Position numbers and translations under genes: made by a program
Origin: Comamonadaceae bacterium
Lineage (GTDB): Bacteria > Pseudomonadota > Gammaproteobacteria > Burkholderiales > Burkholderiaceae_C
Assembly (NCBI GenBank): GCA_947461325.1
Contig: CANHLD010000059.1
Span: 1 to 9,956, forward strand
DNA: 9,956 nt
Reading direction: 5' to 3'
The notes under the pieces: generated by a model
The model's input: the letters and a program-made list of their open reading frames with translations, nothing else
The model's database searches: none
What the model was told of the DNA's origin: nothing
Shown here: positions 1-6,718 of the stretch, piece after piece
Layout: each line of letters opens with the position of its first letter
How positions within the stretch are numbered: position 1 is the first letter of the stretch

Positions 1-543
1 AGACGCGGCATTGTTCGCTCATTTCAAATTTCTGCGACTTTCCCTCATTTGACGGTGCTTGAAAATGTGCGCATTGCCTTGCAACGTTCGCAGGGTTCTT
101 CTTTTGATTTTTGGCGCTCTCAATCAGTTTTGAACCGGTTGAATGACAAAGCCATGCAATTGCTGACCGAGGTGGATCTGGCTGATTTCGCCCAAGTGCA
201 AGCAGTCGAGTTGGCTTATGGAAGAAAGCGTGCGCTTGAAATTGCAACAACGCTGGCGACCGAGCCTGAACTGATGTTGCTGGATGAACCCACGCAAGGC
301 ATGGGACATGAAGACGTAGATAAAGTCACACAATTGATCAAAAAGGTCAGCGCCAATCGCACTGTGTTGATGGTGGAACACAACATGGGCGTTGTCTCTC
401 AAATCGCAGACACCATCAGCGTTTTGCAACGCGGTCAAATCATTGCTGAGGGGCCTTACGGCGTCGTTTCTACCAATCCTCAAGTGCTTGAGGCCTACAT
501 GGGCAGTGCGCAACAGAGTTTGGAATCCACCCATGTCCAATGA
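1..543 (+). CDS. livG: LivG-type ABC transporter ATP-binding protein (5' end missing)
   Basis: One of the two cytoplasmic ATPases of a branched-chain-amino-acid-type (HAAT) importer; it powers uptake with the LivF-type partner encoded next. The reading frame is open from base 1, so the true start and the Walker A loop lie left of the window. The visible 180 residues begin at the Q-loop (RSFQISATFPHLTVLEN, Gln9). They then show the signature LAYGRKRALEIA (from about residue 71), Walker B with catalytic Glu (LMLLDEP, about 91-97), and the switch histidine in VEHNM (His127). GMGHEDV after Walker B is typical of the LivG branch of HAAT ATPases. Its last 11 bases overlap the start of the LivF gene, which suggests translational coupling. 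Family assignment is firm; the transported substrate cannot be told. Confidence 0.95.
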   Translation, partial: RRGIVRSFQISATFPHLTVLENVRIALQRSQGSSFDFWRSQSVLNRLNDKAMQLLTEVDLADFAQVQAVELAYGRKRALEIATTLATEPELMLLDEPTQGMGHEDVDKVTQLIKKVSANRTVLMVEHNMGVVSQIADTISVLQRGQIIAEGPYGVVSTNPQVLEAYMGSAQQSLESTHVQ

Positions 544-1255
544 GTCCACCCACGCGGTTCCTTTTTTGCAGTTGCAAGGTGTGAACGCGTTTTACGGCGA
601 GTCGCACATCTTGCATGGTGTCGATATGGTGGTGAACCAAGGTGAACTGGTGACATTGCTCGGGCGCAACGGCGCGGGCCGTACGACCACCATCAAATCT
701 GTACTTGGCTTGGTGGGACAGCGAAGCGGTTCCATCAAAGTACTGGGCAACGAGACAAACACTTGGTCTACACACCAAATCGCCCGCTTGGGTGTGGGCT
801 ATTGTCCTGAAGAGCGCGGCATTTTTGCCAGTTTGAGTTGTGAAGAAAACCTGTTACTGCCACCGGTCATCGCACCAGGCGCCATGAGCTTGGAAGAGAT
901 TTACAGTCTGTTTCCCAATTTGTATGAGCGGCGACACAGTCCGGGAACCCGACTCTCAGGTGGTGAGCAACAAATGTTGGCCATTGCCAGAATCTTGCGC
1001 ACGGGTGCGAAATTGTTGTTGCTAGATGAAATCTCTGAGGGCTTAGCGCCTGTGATTGTGCAAGCTTTGTCACGCATGATTCAAACACTGCGTGAACGCC
1101 AATTCACCATTGTCATGATTGAACAAAATTTCCGCTTCGCCAGTGGCTTGTCTGACCGGTTTTATGTGATGGAACACGGCCGTGTGGTTGAAGGTTTTGC
1201 TGCCGCAGAACTCGATTCGCGCATGGGCATGCTTAACCAATATTTGGGTGTTTGA
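533..1255 (+). CDS. livF: LivF-type ABC transporter ATP-binding protein
   Basis: Second cytoplasmic ATPase of the HAAT importer, 240 residues, the usual LivF length. I chose the ATG at 533 because the residues upstream in the same frame (from 392) lie inside livG and do not look like an ABC protein, whereas FLQLQGVNAFYGESHIL from residue 11 is a typical LivF beginning. Motifs: Walker A GRNGAGRTT (residues 44-52), Q-loop region GYCPEERGIF (89-98), signature LSGGEQQ (141-147), Walker B LLLLDE (161-166), and EQN (197-199), where LivF proteins commonly carry Gln rather than the switch His. The oddity is Arg50 where the Walker A lysine is expected (codon CGT at 679-681). All other motifs are intact, so I do not call it a pseudogene. 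It overlaps livG by 11 bases and sits 18 bases before the binding-protein gene. Confidence 0.95.
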   Translation: MSNESTHAVPFLQLQGVNAFYGESHILHGVDMVVNQGELVTLLGRNGAGRTTTIKSVLGLVGQRSGSIKVLGNETNTWSTHQIARLGVGYCPEERGIFASLSCEENLLLPPVIAPGAMSLEEIYSLFPNLYERRHSPGTRLSGGEQQMLAIARILRTGAKLLLLDEISEGLAPVIVQALSRMIQTLRERQFTIVMIEQNFRFASGLSDRFYVMEHGRVVEGFAAAELDSRMGMLNQYLGV

Positions 1256-1273
1256 TTTTTTTAGGATACAGAA

Positions 1274-2488
1274 ATGAATTTTTCATTGAAAACATTATGG
1301 GCAGTCATGCTGACTGCTGCAGGTTTGCAAGCCCATGCGCAAATTTCTGACGGCATTGTCAAAATCGGTGTATTGAACGACATGTCCGGTTTGTATGCGG
1401 ATATCGCAGGCCCTGGTTCTGTGGTGGCCGCGAAAATGGCAGTGGAAGATTATTTGAAAGCCAGCAAAAGCAAACTCAAGGTGGAAATTGTCAGCGCGGA
1501 CCACCAAAATAAACCTGACATCGGATCCAACATCGCGCGTCAGTGGTATGACACTGACAAGGTGGACATGATCATTGATGTGCCTACATCGTCTGTTGCA
1601 CTGGCTATCAGTCAAGTCAGCCGTGAAAAAGGAAAGCTGCATATCAACACCGGTGCAGCGACTGCGGATTTGACAGGTAAATCTTGTTCACCCAATACCA
1701 TCCACTGGTTGTATGACACATGGATGTTGGCAAATGGCACGGGCAAGGCCGTCGTACAGCATGGTGGCACTTCGTGGTTTTTTCTAACTGCAGATTACGC
1801 ATTCGGTCAAGCCTTAGAGCGCGACACTGAATCTGTGATTTTGAAAAACGGCGGCAAGGTGCTGGGCAAGGTTCGTCACCCATTAGCAACACAAGATTTT
1901 TCTTCATTCCTGTTGCAAGCACAGGCCTCTAAAGCCAAGGTCATTGGTTTGGCCAACGCGGGCGGTGACACCACCAACTCCATCAAACAAGCTTACGAAT
2001 TCGGTATTGTCAAAGGCGGACAAACACTGGCAGGTCTGTTGGTTTTTTTGACGGACATCCATTCTTTGGGTCTTGAAAAAGCGCAGGGCTTGTACCTGAC
2101 CGAGACTTTTTATTGGGACCTGAATGACCAGACTCGTGCATGGTCCAAGCGTTTTGCAGCCTTGAACAACGGCAAATACCCGTCTATGGACCAAGCCGGT
2201 GTGTATGCCGGCATCATCCATTATTTGAAAGCGATTGATGCTGCCAAAACAGACGACGGCACGAAGATCACACAAAAAATGAAAGATATGCCGACCGATG
2301 ATGTGTTGTTCGGCAAAGGCTCTGTGCGCAAAGATGGCCGCAAATTGCATCCAGCGTATTTGTTTGAAGTGAAAAAGCCTTCCGAGTCCAAAGGCCCCTA
2401 CGACTATTACAAGTTGTTGGCTACGATTCCCGCAGACCAGGCCTTCCGCCCTTTGAATGAAGGCGATTGCCCATTGGTGAAAAACTGA
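1274..2488 (+). CDS. Periplasmic substrate-binding protein of the Liv/HAAT-type transporter
   Basis: Captures the substrate in the periplasm and delivers it to the LivH/LivM channel. It has 404 residues and belongs to the Leu/Ile/Val-binding (Peripla_BP_6) superfamily. A signal peptide is visible: Lys6, a hydrophobic stretch at about 7-19, and a likely cleavage after AHA (residues 20-22). The mature protein opens with the family pattern VKIGVLNDMSGLYADIAGPG (29-48). SWFFLTADYAFGQALERD lies in the second lobe, from about residue 167. The only two cysteines, Cys138 (GKSCSPNT) and Cys399 (EGDCPLV), could form a disulfide tying the C-terminus to the N-terminal lobe. The start has a clear ribosome-binding site, AGGA at 1263-1266, seven bases before the ATG. 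Lacking a close reference I cannot name the ligand; this branch includes binders of aromatic and other organic acids as well as amino acids, so livK would be an over-call. Confidence 0.93.
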   Translation: MNFSLKTLWAVMLTAAGLQAHAQISDGIVKIGVLNDMSGLYADIAGPGSVVAAKMAVEDYLKASKSKLKVEIVSADHQNKPDIGSNIARQWYDTDKVDMIIDVPTSSVALAISQVSREKGKLHINTGAATADLTGKSCSPNTIHWLYDTWMLANGTGKAVVQHGGTSWFFLTADYAFGQALERDTESVILKNGGKVLGKVRHPLATQDFSSFLLQAQASKAKVIGLANAGGDTTNSIKQAYEFGIVKGGQTLAGLLVFLTDIHSLGLEKAQGLYLTETFYWDLNDQTRAWSKRFAALNNGKYPSMDQAGVYAGIIHYLKAIDAAKTDDGTKITQKMKDMPTDDVLFGKGSVRKDGRKLHPAYLFEVKKPSESKGPYDYYKLLATIPADQAFRPLNEGDCPLVKN

Positions 2489-2493
2489 TCAGC

Positions 2494-3378
2494 ATGGAAA
2501 TTTTCGGCATTCCTTCTCAGGCATTGTTTGGTCAGCTCTTGATCGGTTTGATCAATGGCTCCTTTTACGCGTTGCTGTCGCTGGGATTGGCCGTGATTTT
2601 CGGGCTGCTCAATATCATCAATTTTTCTCACGGTGCGCAATACATGATGGGCGCGTTTGTGGCCTATCTGTCATTGCAATGGTTGGGTTTAAATTATTGG
2701 GTGGCGTTGCTTGTGTCACCGGTGGTGGTGGGCGCCATCGGTGCTTTGATTGAAAGAACCATGTTGGTACGGTTGTACAAACTTGATCACTTGTATGGTT
2801 TGTTGTTGACTTTTGGTTTGGCTTTGATCATTCAAGGTTTGTTCCGAAACGCTTATGGTGCTTCCGGTATGCCTTATGCCGTGCCCGAAGTCTTTATGGG
2901 GGCGGTAGATCTCGGCTTCATGTTTTTACCCAAGTACCGTGCTTGGGTGATCGTGGCATCGATGTTGATTTGTTTCGCGACTTGGTTTGTCATTGAGCGA
3001 ACCAAGCTGGGTTCGTATTTGCGTGCGGCGACAGAAAACCCGTCTCTGGTTCAAGCCTTCGGCATCAACGTGCCGCGCATGATCACACTCACTTATGCTT
3101 TTGGTGTCGGCTTGGCTGCGATTGCCGGTGTCATGGCCGCACCCATTTACCAAGTCAGCCCGATGATGGGCGCGGACATCATCATTGTGGTGTTTGCTGT
3201 GGTGGTCATTGGCGGCATGGGATCCATCATGGGTGCGATTCTCTCTGGCTTCGGTTTGGGATTGATCGAAGGCTTAACCAAGGTCGTCTACCCGGAAGCC
3301 TCCAACACCGTCATCTTCGTCATCATGGCGATAGTGTTGTTGATCAAACCTGCCGGGTTGTTTGGAACGGAAAAATAA
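2494..3378 (+). CDS. livH: LivH-type ABC transporter permease
   Basis: Inner-membrane permease half of the importer, 294 residues, normal for LivH. The ATG at 2494 is preferred over the TTG at 2467, because the latter overlaps the binding-protein gene and adds nine hydrophilic residues before the usual beginning. The family pattern is plain: LIGLINGSFYALLSLGLAVI in the first membrane segment (about 16-35), GLLNIINFSHGAQYMMGAF (37-55), a cytoplasmic coupling loop RAATENPSLVQAFGINVPR (177-195) that should contact the ATPases, and VVIGGMGSIMGAILSG (237-252) near the end. The C-terminus LIKPAGLFGTEK is characteristic. The ATG lies five bases after the preceding stop, with only a weak upstream GGTGA, which fits translational coupling. 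It should pair with the LivM-type permease encoded four bases downstream. Confidence 0.95.
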   Translation: MEIFGIPSQALFGQLLIGLINGSFYALLSLGLAVIFGLLNIINFSHGAQYMMGAFVAYLSLQWLGLNYWVALLVSPVVVGAIGALIERTMLVRLYKLDHLYGLLLTFGLALIIQGLFRNAYGASGMPYAVPEVFMGAVDLGFMFLPKYRAWVIVASMLICFATWFVIERTKLGSYLRAATENPSLVQAFGINVPRMITLTYAFGVGLAAIAGVMAAPIYQVSPMMGADIIIVVFAVVVIGGMGSIMGAILSGFGLGLIEGLTKVVYPEASNTVIFVIMAIVLLIKPAGLFGTEK

Positions 3379-3382
3379 CACC

Positions 3383-4333
3383 ATGAACAACCCGACATTC
3401 AGCAGCCACAGTTTGCGTCACCAATGGGTGGCGTTTGCGTTGTTGGTTGCATTTTTTGCTATTGCGCCGTATTTTGTATATCCAATCTTTTTAATGAAGG
3501 TGATGTGCTTTGCCTTGTTTGCATGCGCCTTCAATTTGTTATTGGGTTTTGGTGGATTGCTTTCATTTGGCCACGCCATGTTTTTTGGCACAGCCGGTTA
3601 TGCCGCTGCCCATGCGTCTAAGGTCTGGGGATGGAACCCAGAGTTCAGCGTTTTGTTTGCCGCCTTGTGTGCGACAGCATTGGCTTGGGTGGTAGGACTG
3701 TTGGCTATACGCCGTCAAGGCATTTACTTTGCCATGATCACTTTGGCTTTGTCCCAAATGGTGTTCTTTGTTTTTCTACAAACTCCCTTCACAGGTGGGG
3801 AAGATGGCATTCAAGGTGTTCCCCGAGGTTTGCTGTTGGGGCTTTTTGATTTGAGCGATAACACTGCCATGTACTTGTTTGTCATGGCTGTGTTCATTAC
3901 AGGTTTTGCTTTGGTTTGGCGCATTGTGCATTCACCTTTCGGCCAAGTGCTCAAAGCTATCCGTGAAAACGAACAGCGTGCATTGTCATTGGGTTATGAC
4001 ACCGACAATTTCAAACTGATTGCATTTGTGCTGTCCGGTTTAGTCGCAGGCATGGCCGGCGGCACCAAAGCGCTAGTATTTCAATTGGCCTCGCTCACAG
4101 ATGTGCACTGGACCATGTCAGGGGAAGTGGTGTTGATGACTTTGGTCGGAGGCATGGGTACTTTGTTTGGCCCTGTGGTCGGTGCTGCTGTGATCGTCTC
4201 GATGCAAAATTATTTGGCACAACTCGGCTCATGGGTCACCGTGGTGCAAGGTTTGGTGTTTGTCGTGTGCGTCATGCTGTTTCGCAAAGGCGTGATTGGC
4301 GAAATTGCCAGCCTGTTGCGCAAGCCTTTATAA
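3383..4333 (+). CDS. livM: LivM-type ABC transporter permease
   Basis: Second inner-membrane permease of the importer, 316 residues. The ATG at 3383 is four bases after the livH stop. A TTG at 3362 in the same frame lies inside livH and is less likely. After a short N-terminal cytoplasmic stretch come hydrophobic segments at about 15-33 and 36-56. The LivM landmarks follow in order: GGLLSFGHAMFFGTAGYAAA (57-76), IRRQGIYFAMITLA (109-122), TGGEDGIQGVPR (137-148), the coupling loop AIRENEQRALSLGYD (192-206), and LVGGMGTLFGPVVGA (254-268). All are well preserved, so the permease should be functional. It forms the channel with the LivH-type protein. The gene is probably co-transcribed with the hydrolase gene, 44 bases downstream. 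Confidence 0.95.
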   Translation: MNNPTFSSHSLRHQWVAFALLVAFFAIAPYFVYPIFLMKVMCFALFACAFNLLLGFGGLLSFGHAMFFGTAGYAAAHASKVWGWNPEFSVLFAALCATALAWVVGLLAIRRQGIYFAMITLALSQMVFFVFLQTPFTGGEDGIQGVPRGLLLGLFDLSDNTAMYLFVMAVFITGFALVWRIVHSPFGQVLKAIRENEQRALSLGYDTDNFKLIAFVLSGLVAGMAGGTKALVFQLASLTDVHWTMSGEVVLMTLVGGMGTLFGPVVGAAVIVSMQNYLAQLGSWVTVVQGLVFVVCVMLFRKGVIGEIASLLRKPL

Positions 4334-4365
4334 AACGCCTGTTTTCTCGACTGATTGTTTGTTGA

Positions 4366-4370
4366 AGAGG
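4366..4370 (+). promoter_or_regulatory. Strong ribosome-binding site before the cyclase-family gene
   Basis: AGAGG lies seven bases before the ATG at 4378 and is the best Shine-Dalgarno match in the operon. It fixes the start of the hydrolase gene and suggests independent, efficient translation initiation there, unlike the coupled permease genes upstream. No convincing promoter or terminator is visible in the 44-base gap after livM. Confidence 0.7.
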
Positions 4371-4377
4371 TAAATCT

Positions 4378-5439
4378 ATGAGCCAATCCTCACGATGGAA
4401 ACAGCGCCCGCCTGGCTCTACCTGGGGCGATTTCGGTCCAGACGATCAGGCCGGTCGTATGAATTTACTGACCCCTGCCAAAGTCATGCAAGGCATGGCA
4501 GAAGTCAAACACGGTTTGACTTTCAATCTGAGCCTGCCGCTGGATTTTCCGGGCGGCAGCGTCCTCAATCCCAGACGCAGTGCGCCAGTGTTGCGACCTA
4601 CTGTTCGCAACGGTAAACCAAACATGAATTACCAATTGTGGTGTGACGATCCCTTGTGTACCGATGTCATGAGTGATGACTTGGTGATCATGCATTTGCA
4701 ATACAGCACGCAGTGGGACAGTCTGGCCCACGCCGGTTCCATGTTTGATGCCGACGGTGATGGTGTGCCTGAACCTCTTTACTACAACGGCTATCGGGCC
4801 GGTATTGATGTGGTCGGACCGGACAAGCCTGAGGGTGCCGGCATTTTTGATTTCATCAACATCCCCAAAGAATCTACGTCCTATGCGAAAGCCCTAGGCA
4901 TTGAAGTGATGGCCGAGCGCTGTGTGCAAGGCCGCGCGGTGATGGTGGATTTGCATGCGCACCTTGGACATACCGGCGAGGCCGTGGGCTATGACACTTG
5001 GATGCGTGTGCTTGAGAAAGACAAGATTGAAATTGAATCAGGCGATATGGTGTGTATCCATACGGGCTTTGGAGAGGTATTGCTTGGCATGAACCGCCAA
5101 CCTGATGCACAGGTGTTGTCGCGTACCGGTTGTGCTTTGGACGGACGCGATGAAAAACTCAAGCAATGGATCACAGACAGCGGACTCATCGCCTTGATTG
5201 CTGATAACTACGCGGTTGAAACACATCCGGCTTTGCCGGGGGACGGTGCTTGCGCTACCTTGCCTTTGCATGAGCATTGTTTGTTCAAACTTGGGGTGCA
5301 TTTGGGCGAGTTGTGGTATCTCACGCCATTGGCAAATTGGCTGAAACAAAACCAAAGATTTCGTTTTCTGTTGACAGCACCGCCATTGCGTTTGCCTGGG
5401 GCCATCGGTTCGCCAGCTGCTCCTATTGCGACGGTTTAG
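4378..5439 (+). CDS. Cyclase-family (kynurenine-formamidase-like) metal-dependent hydrolase
   Basis: A 353-residue cytoplasmic protein without a signal peptide. It belongs to the long branch (about 330-350 residues) of the cyclase/kynurenine formamidase superfamily (PF04199), whose characterised relatives hydrolyse amide or lactam bonds, for example in N-formylkynurenine or isatin. The metal-site segment is QYSTQWDSLAH (108-118). Compared with the kynurenine formamidase pattern HxxxHxDxxxH, the first two histidines are glutamines (Gln108, Gln112), while Asp114 and His118 remain. GDMVCIHTGFGEVLL (222-236), DNYAVETHP (276-284) and LPLHEHCLFKLGVHLGELWYL (from 295) are further family segments; His298/His300 and Glu311 could be the distal ligands. 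As the last gene of the transporter operon it probably acts on the imported compound or a derivative. The substrate is unknown, so I give no symbol. Confidence 0.88.
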   Translation: MSQSSRWKQRPPGSTWGDFGPDDQAGRMNLLTPAKVMQGMAEVKHGLTFNLSLPLDFPGGSVLNPRRSAPVLRPTVRNGKPNMNYQLWCDDPLCTDVMSDDLVIMHLQYSTQWDSLAHAGSMFDADGDGVPEPLYYNGYRAGIDVVGPDKPEGAGIFDFINIPKESTSYAKALGIEVMAERCVQGRAVMVDLHAHLGHTGEAVGYDTWMRVLEKDKIEIESGDMVCIHTGFGEVLLGMNRQPDAQVLSRTGCALDGRDEKLKQWITDSGLIALIADNYAVETHPALPGDGACATLPLHEHCLFKLGVHLGELWYLTPLANWLKQNQRFRFLLTAPPLRLPGAIGSPAAPIATV

Positions 5440-5539
5440 TTCTCATGTGACTGTCACTTGTGCCGCGTTGAAAATGGGCAGATGTTGAATGGATAGAAAA
5501 ATAACCAATTTGGACTATGTTGAAATTTGAAATTACTTC

Positions 5540-5550
5540 AATTCAATTGA
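5540..5550. repeat. AATTCAATTGA repeat, copy 1 (palindromic core TCAATTGA)
   Basis: The same 11 bases recur at 5705-5715. The core TCAATTGA is its own reverse complement. This copy overlaps the first bases of the -35-like TTGACA, so a protein bound here could block or recruit polymerase. The region is AT-rich, so chance recurrence is possible. Confidence 0.4.
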
Positions 5551-5576
5551 CAATCATCAAGGCCAGCGAATCTATT
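5547..5576 (+). promoter_or_regulatory. Candidate sigma-70 promoter for the globin-like/YbjN gene
   Basis: A perfect -35 hexamer TTGACA (5547-5552) is followed after 18 bases by TCTATT (5571-5576), which matches TATAAT at four of six positions. Transcription would start near 5583, leaving a leader of about 140 bases before the ATG at 5724. The -35 box overlaps a palindromic repeat. The -10 is mediocre, so this is a prediction only. Confidence 0.4.
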
Positions 5577-5704
5577 TCTTGTTTTAATTCAACTTGGGTC
5601 AAATCAATCCGATCTTCTTCGTTAGGGAACAAAAGAACCGTAAATTAGCCAATGATCTGCGCACCAGTGCAACGCATGATTTAGGTAAGATTTGTTGTTA
5701 AGTT

Positions 5705-5716
5705 AATTCAATTGAA
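5705..5716. repeat. AATTCAATTGA repeat, copy 2 (palindrome TTCAATTGAA)
   Basis: Second copy of the 11-base repeat, extended here into the perfect 10-base palindrome TTCAATTGAA (5707-5716). It lies directly before the ATG at 5724 and touches the purine-rich GAAGAGAG (5714-5721) that should serve as the ribosome-binding site. It could be an operator together with copy 1, or chance in AT-rich DNA. Confidence 0.4.
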
Positions 5717-5723
5717 GAGAGTC

Positions 5724-6530
5724 ATGGTCGAAAGAACAGAGTCAGAACTGAAAGAAAAAATCAATTACGGTCTTGAACTGTTTTATAAAGATGTGCTTGA
5801 GAAAAAAGACATCAGACATTTTTTCTTTGGCCTCACGCTACAAAAACTGATCGAGGATTACCATTTGTATAAAAGCATGGTGATGACCAAACCAGAGCGT
5901 TATTACAAAGAAATGGTCATGCAGACAGCGCCCTCAGCCGTCCAGATCAAGGCCCCGCAATTTGATGAGATTCTGATTACGTTTCAGAATAACTTGCGGA
6001 CAGCTGGTTTTTTGAAATCAGAAATTCCAAAGCTGTCAGTGCACATCTTAGAAGTCATCGAAGAAACGCGTGCACAAAAAGCGGATGCTGAGTCGCCCAA
6101 GGTATGGAAGGCTTTTGAAGTCAACAACCAAATCATCAGTGATTTTTACAACGCCAATAGATGTGATGCACGGGTTGAAAAAAACGGTGACATCTATGCC
6201 AGCCGTGGTTTTCTTTATCCGTTTTGGACGCGGGTGTCTTTGGATACCAAGCAAATCATTTTCATAGGGCAGGCATTTGCCACCAGTTCTTTCACACCTG
6301 CCGAAGAATTCCAGGCATTGTGCGACAGCATCAATGCCAAGGTCACTCATCAAAATTTCACCATCCGCGAAACACCTAATGGACGTGTTTTGTTCGCCAG
6401 ACACTCGTTCTCTTATGCCAACGGTTTACCGGTTCGAATGCTTTTAAGAGCTGCCAAGCAATTTGCTTCAAGTTTTGAAGCGGCTATCAATATGGATGCC
6501 AACCAACTGTTCGTGAAGAAAGTAAGCTGA
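5724..6530 (+). CDS. Putative truncated-globin-like / YbjN-like fusion protein
   Basis: A 268-residue soluble protein with no signal peptide or membrane segment. The ATG at 5724 follows the purine-rich GAAGAGAG; a TTG at 5712 would add only four residues. Residues about 10-118 resemble group 1 truncated haemoglobins. From memory of Mycobacterium tuberculosis trHbN, LFYKDVL (19-25) matches DFYVRVL with the B10 tyrosine at Tyr21, and IRHFFFG (30-36) matches LSAFFSG with the CD1 phenylalanine at Phe34. PERY (57-60) matches PEPY, and AVQIKAPQFDEIL (72-84) matches GRGITMHHFSLVA. At the proximal haem histidine the protein has Ala69-Pro70, so it probably does not bind haem in the normal way. Residues about 125-258 resemble YbjN (PF10722): FWTRVSLDTKQIIFIGQA (167-184), a helix with LCDSIN (199-204), then strands and a final helix. 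Function is unknown; a heme-free sensor or chaperone-like adaptor is possible. Both domain calls come from sight alignment only. Confidence 0.72.
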   Translation: MVERTESELKEKINYGLELFYKDVLEKKDIRHFFFGLTLQKLIEDYHLYKSMVMTKPERYYKEMVMQTAPSAVQIKAPQFDEILITFQNNLRTAGFLKSEIPKLSVHILEVIEETRAQKADAESPKVWKAFEVNNQIISDFYNANRCDARVEKNGDIYASRGFLYPFWTRVSLDTKQIIFIGQAFATSSFTPAEEFQALCDSINAKVTHQNFTIRETPNGRVLFARHSFSYANGLPVRMLLRAAKQFASSFEAAINMDANQLFVKKVS

Positions 6531-6718
6531 TCGATAAGCCGGTTGCTTTGCCTCGCGACAAAAAATCAACCAGGGCGCCGACGAATGCAGCAATCACATG
6601 CGAGGCCTGACCTTGTGAGGCAGCAAAATCCGTGACCCATTGAACCAGCCTTGTTCAGTTGACGCAGATCATCACTGGGGATTGTTGGCCCACTGCTGTG
6701 GTGAATGCCGCTTAGGTT
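6487..6718 (-). pseudogene. Possible frameshifted remnant of a small helical protein
   Basis: Two overlapping minus-strand frames read like one protein if a single base is removed at the CC pair at 6649-6650. The right-hand frame gives PTIPSDDLRQLNK. The left-hand frame continues LVQWVTDFAASQGQASHVI, then AAFVGALVDFLSRGKATGL, and stops at 6487-6489. The joined product looks like a coherent amphipathic helical domain, but I recognise no family. No ATG starts the right-hand frame before its upstream stop (6719-6721), so either the beginning is lost or the whole reading is chance. The final codons overlap the 3' end of the globin-like/YbjN gene on the opposite strand. It could also be a sequencing error in an intact gene. 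Confidence 0.3.

Larger units (their letters stand above)
5440..5723. other. AT-rich intergenic region between the transporter operon and the globin-like/YbjN gene
   Basis: This gap is clearly richer in A and T than its flanks and has no convincing open frame. Just after the cyclase stop there is only a very small GTGAC-T-GTCAC inverted repeat, without a T-run, so I see no standard terminator. It holds a tandem 7-base repeat (TTGAAAT twice, 5520-5533), a candidate promoter (5547-5576), and two copies of AATTCAATTGA (5540-5550 and 5705-5715), plus a weaker copy near 5585-5596. A new transcription unit very likely begins here. Confidence 0.6.

Noticed and set aside
392..532. Upstream extension of the LivF reading frame
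   Set aside because: It lies inside livG in another frame, its residues show no ABC features, and the ATG at 533 gives the normal LivF N-terminus and length.
5440..5480. Intrinsic terminator after the cyclase-family gene
   Set aside because: Only a five-base GTGAC/GTCAC repeat with a one-base loop is present and no T-run follows.
5712..6530. Oxygen- or haem-binding haemoglobin
   Set aside because: The globin-like pattern is good, but no histidine sits at the proximal position (Ala69/Pro70), so I do not call it a functional haemoglobin.
6540..6571. Terminator after the globin-like/YbjN gene (CGGTTG and CAACC around an A-run)
   Set aside because: The arms are short and imperfect with a loop near 20 bases, and the A-run lies inside the loop rather than a T-run after the stem.
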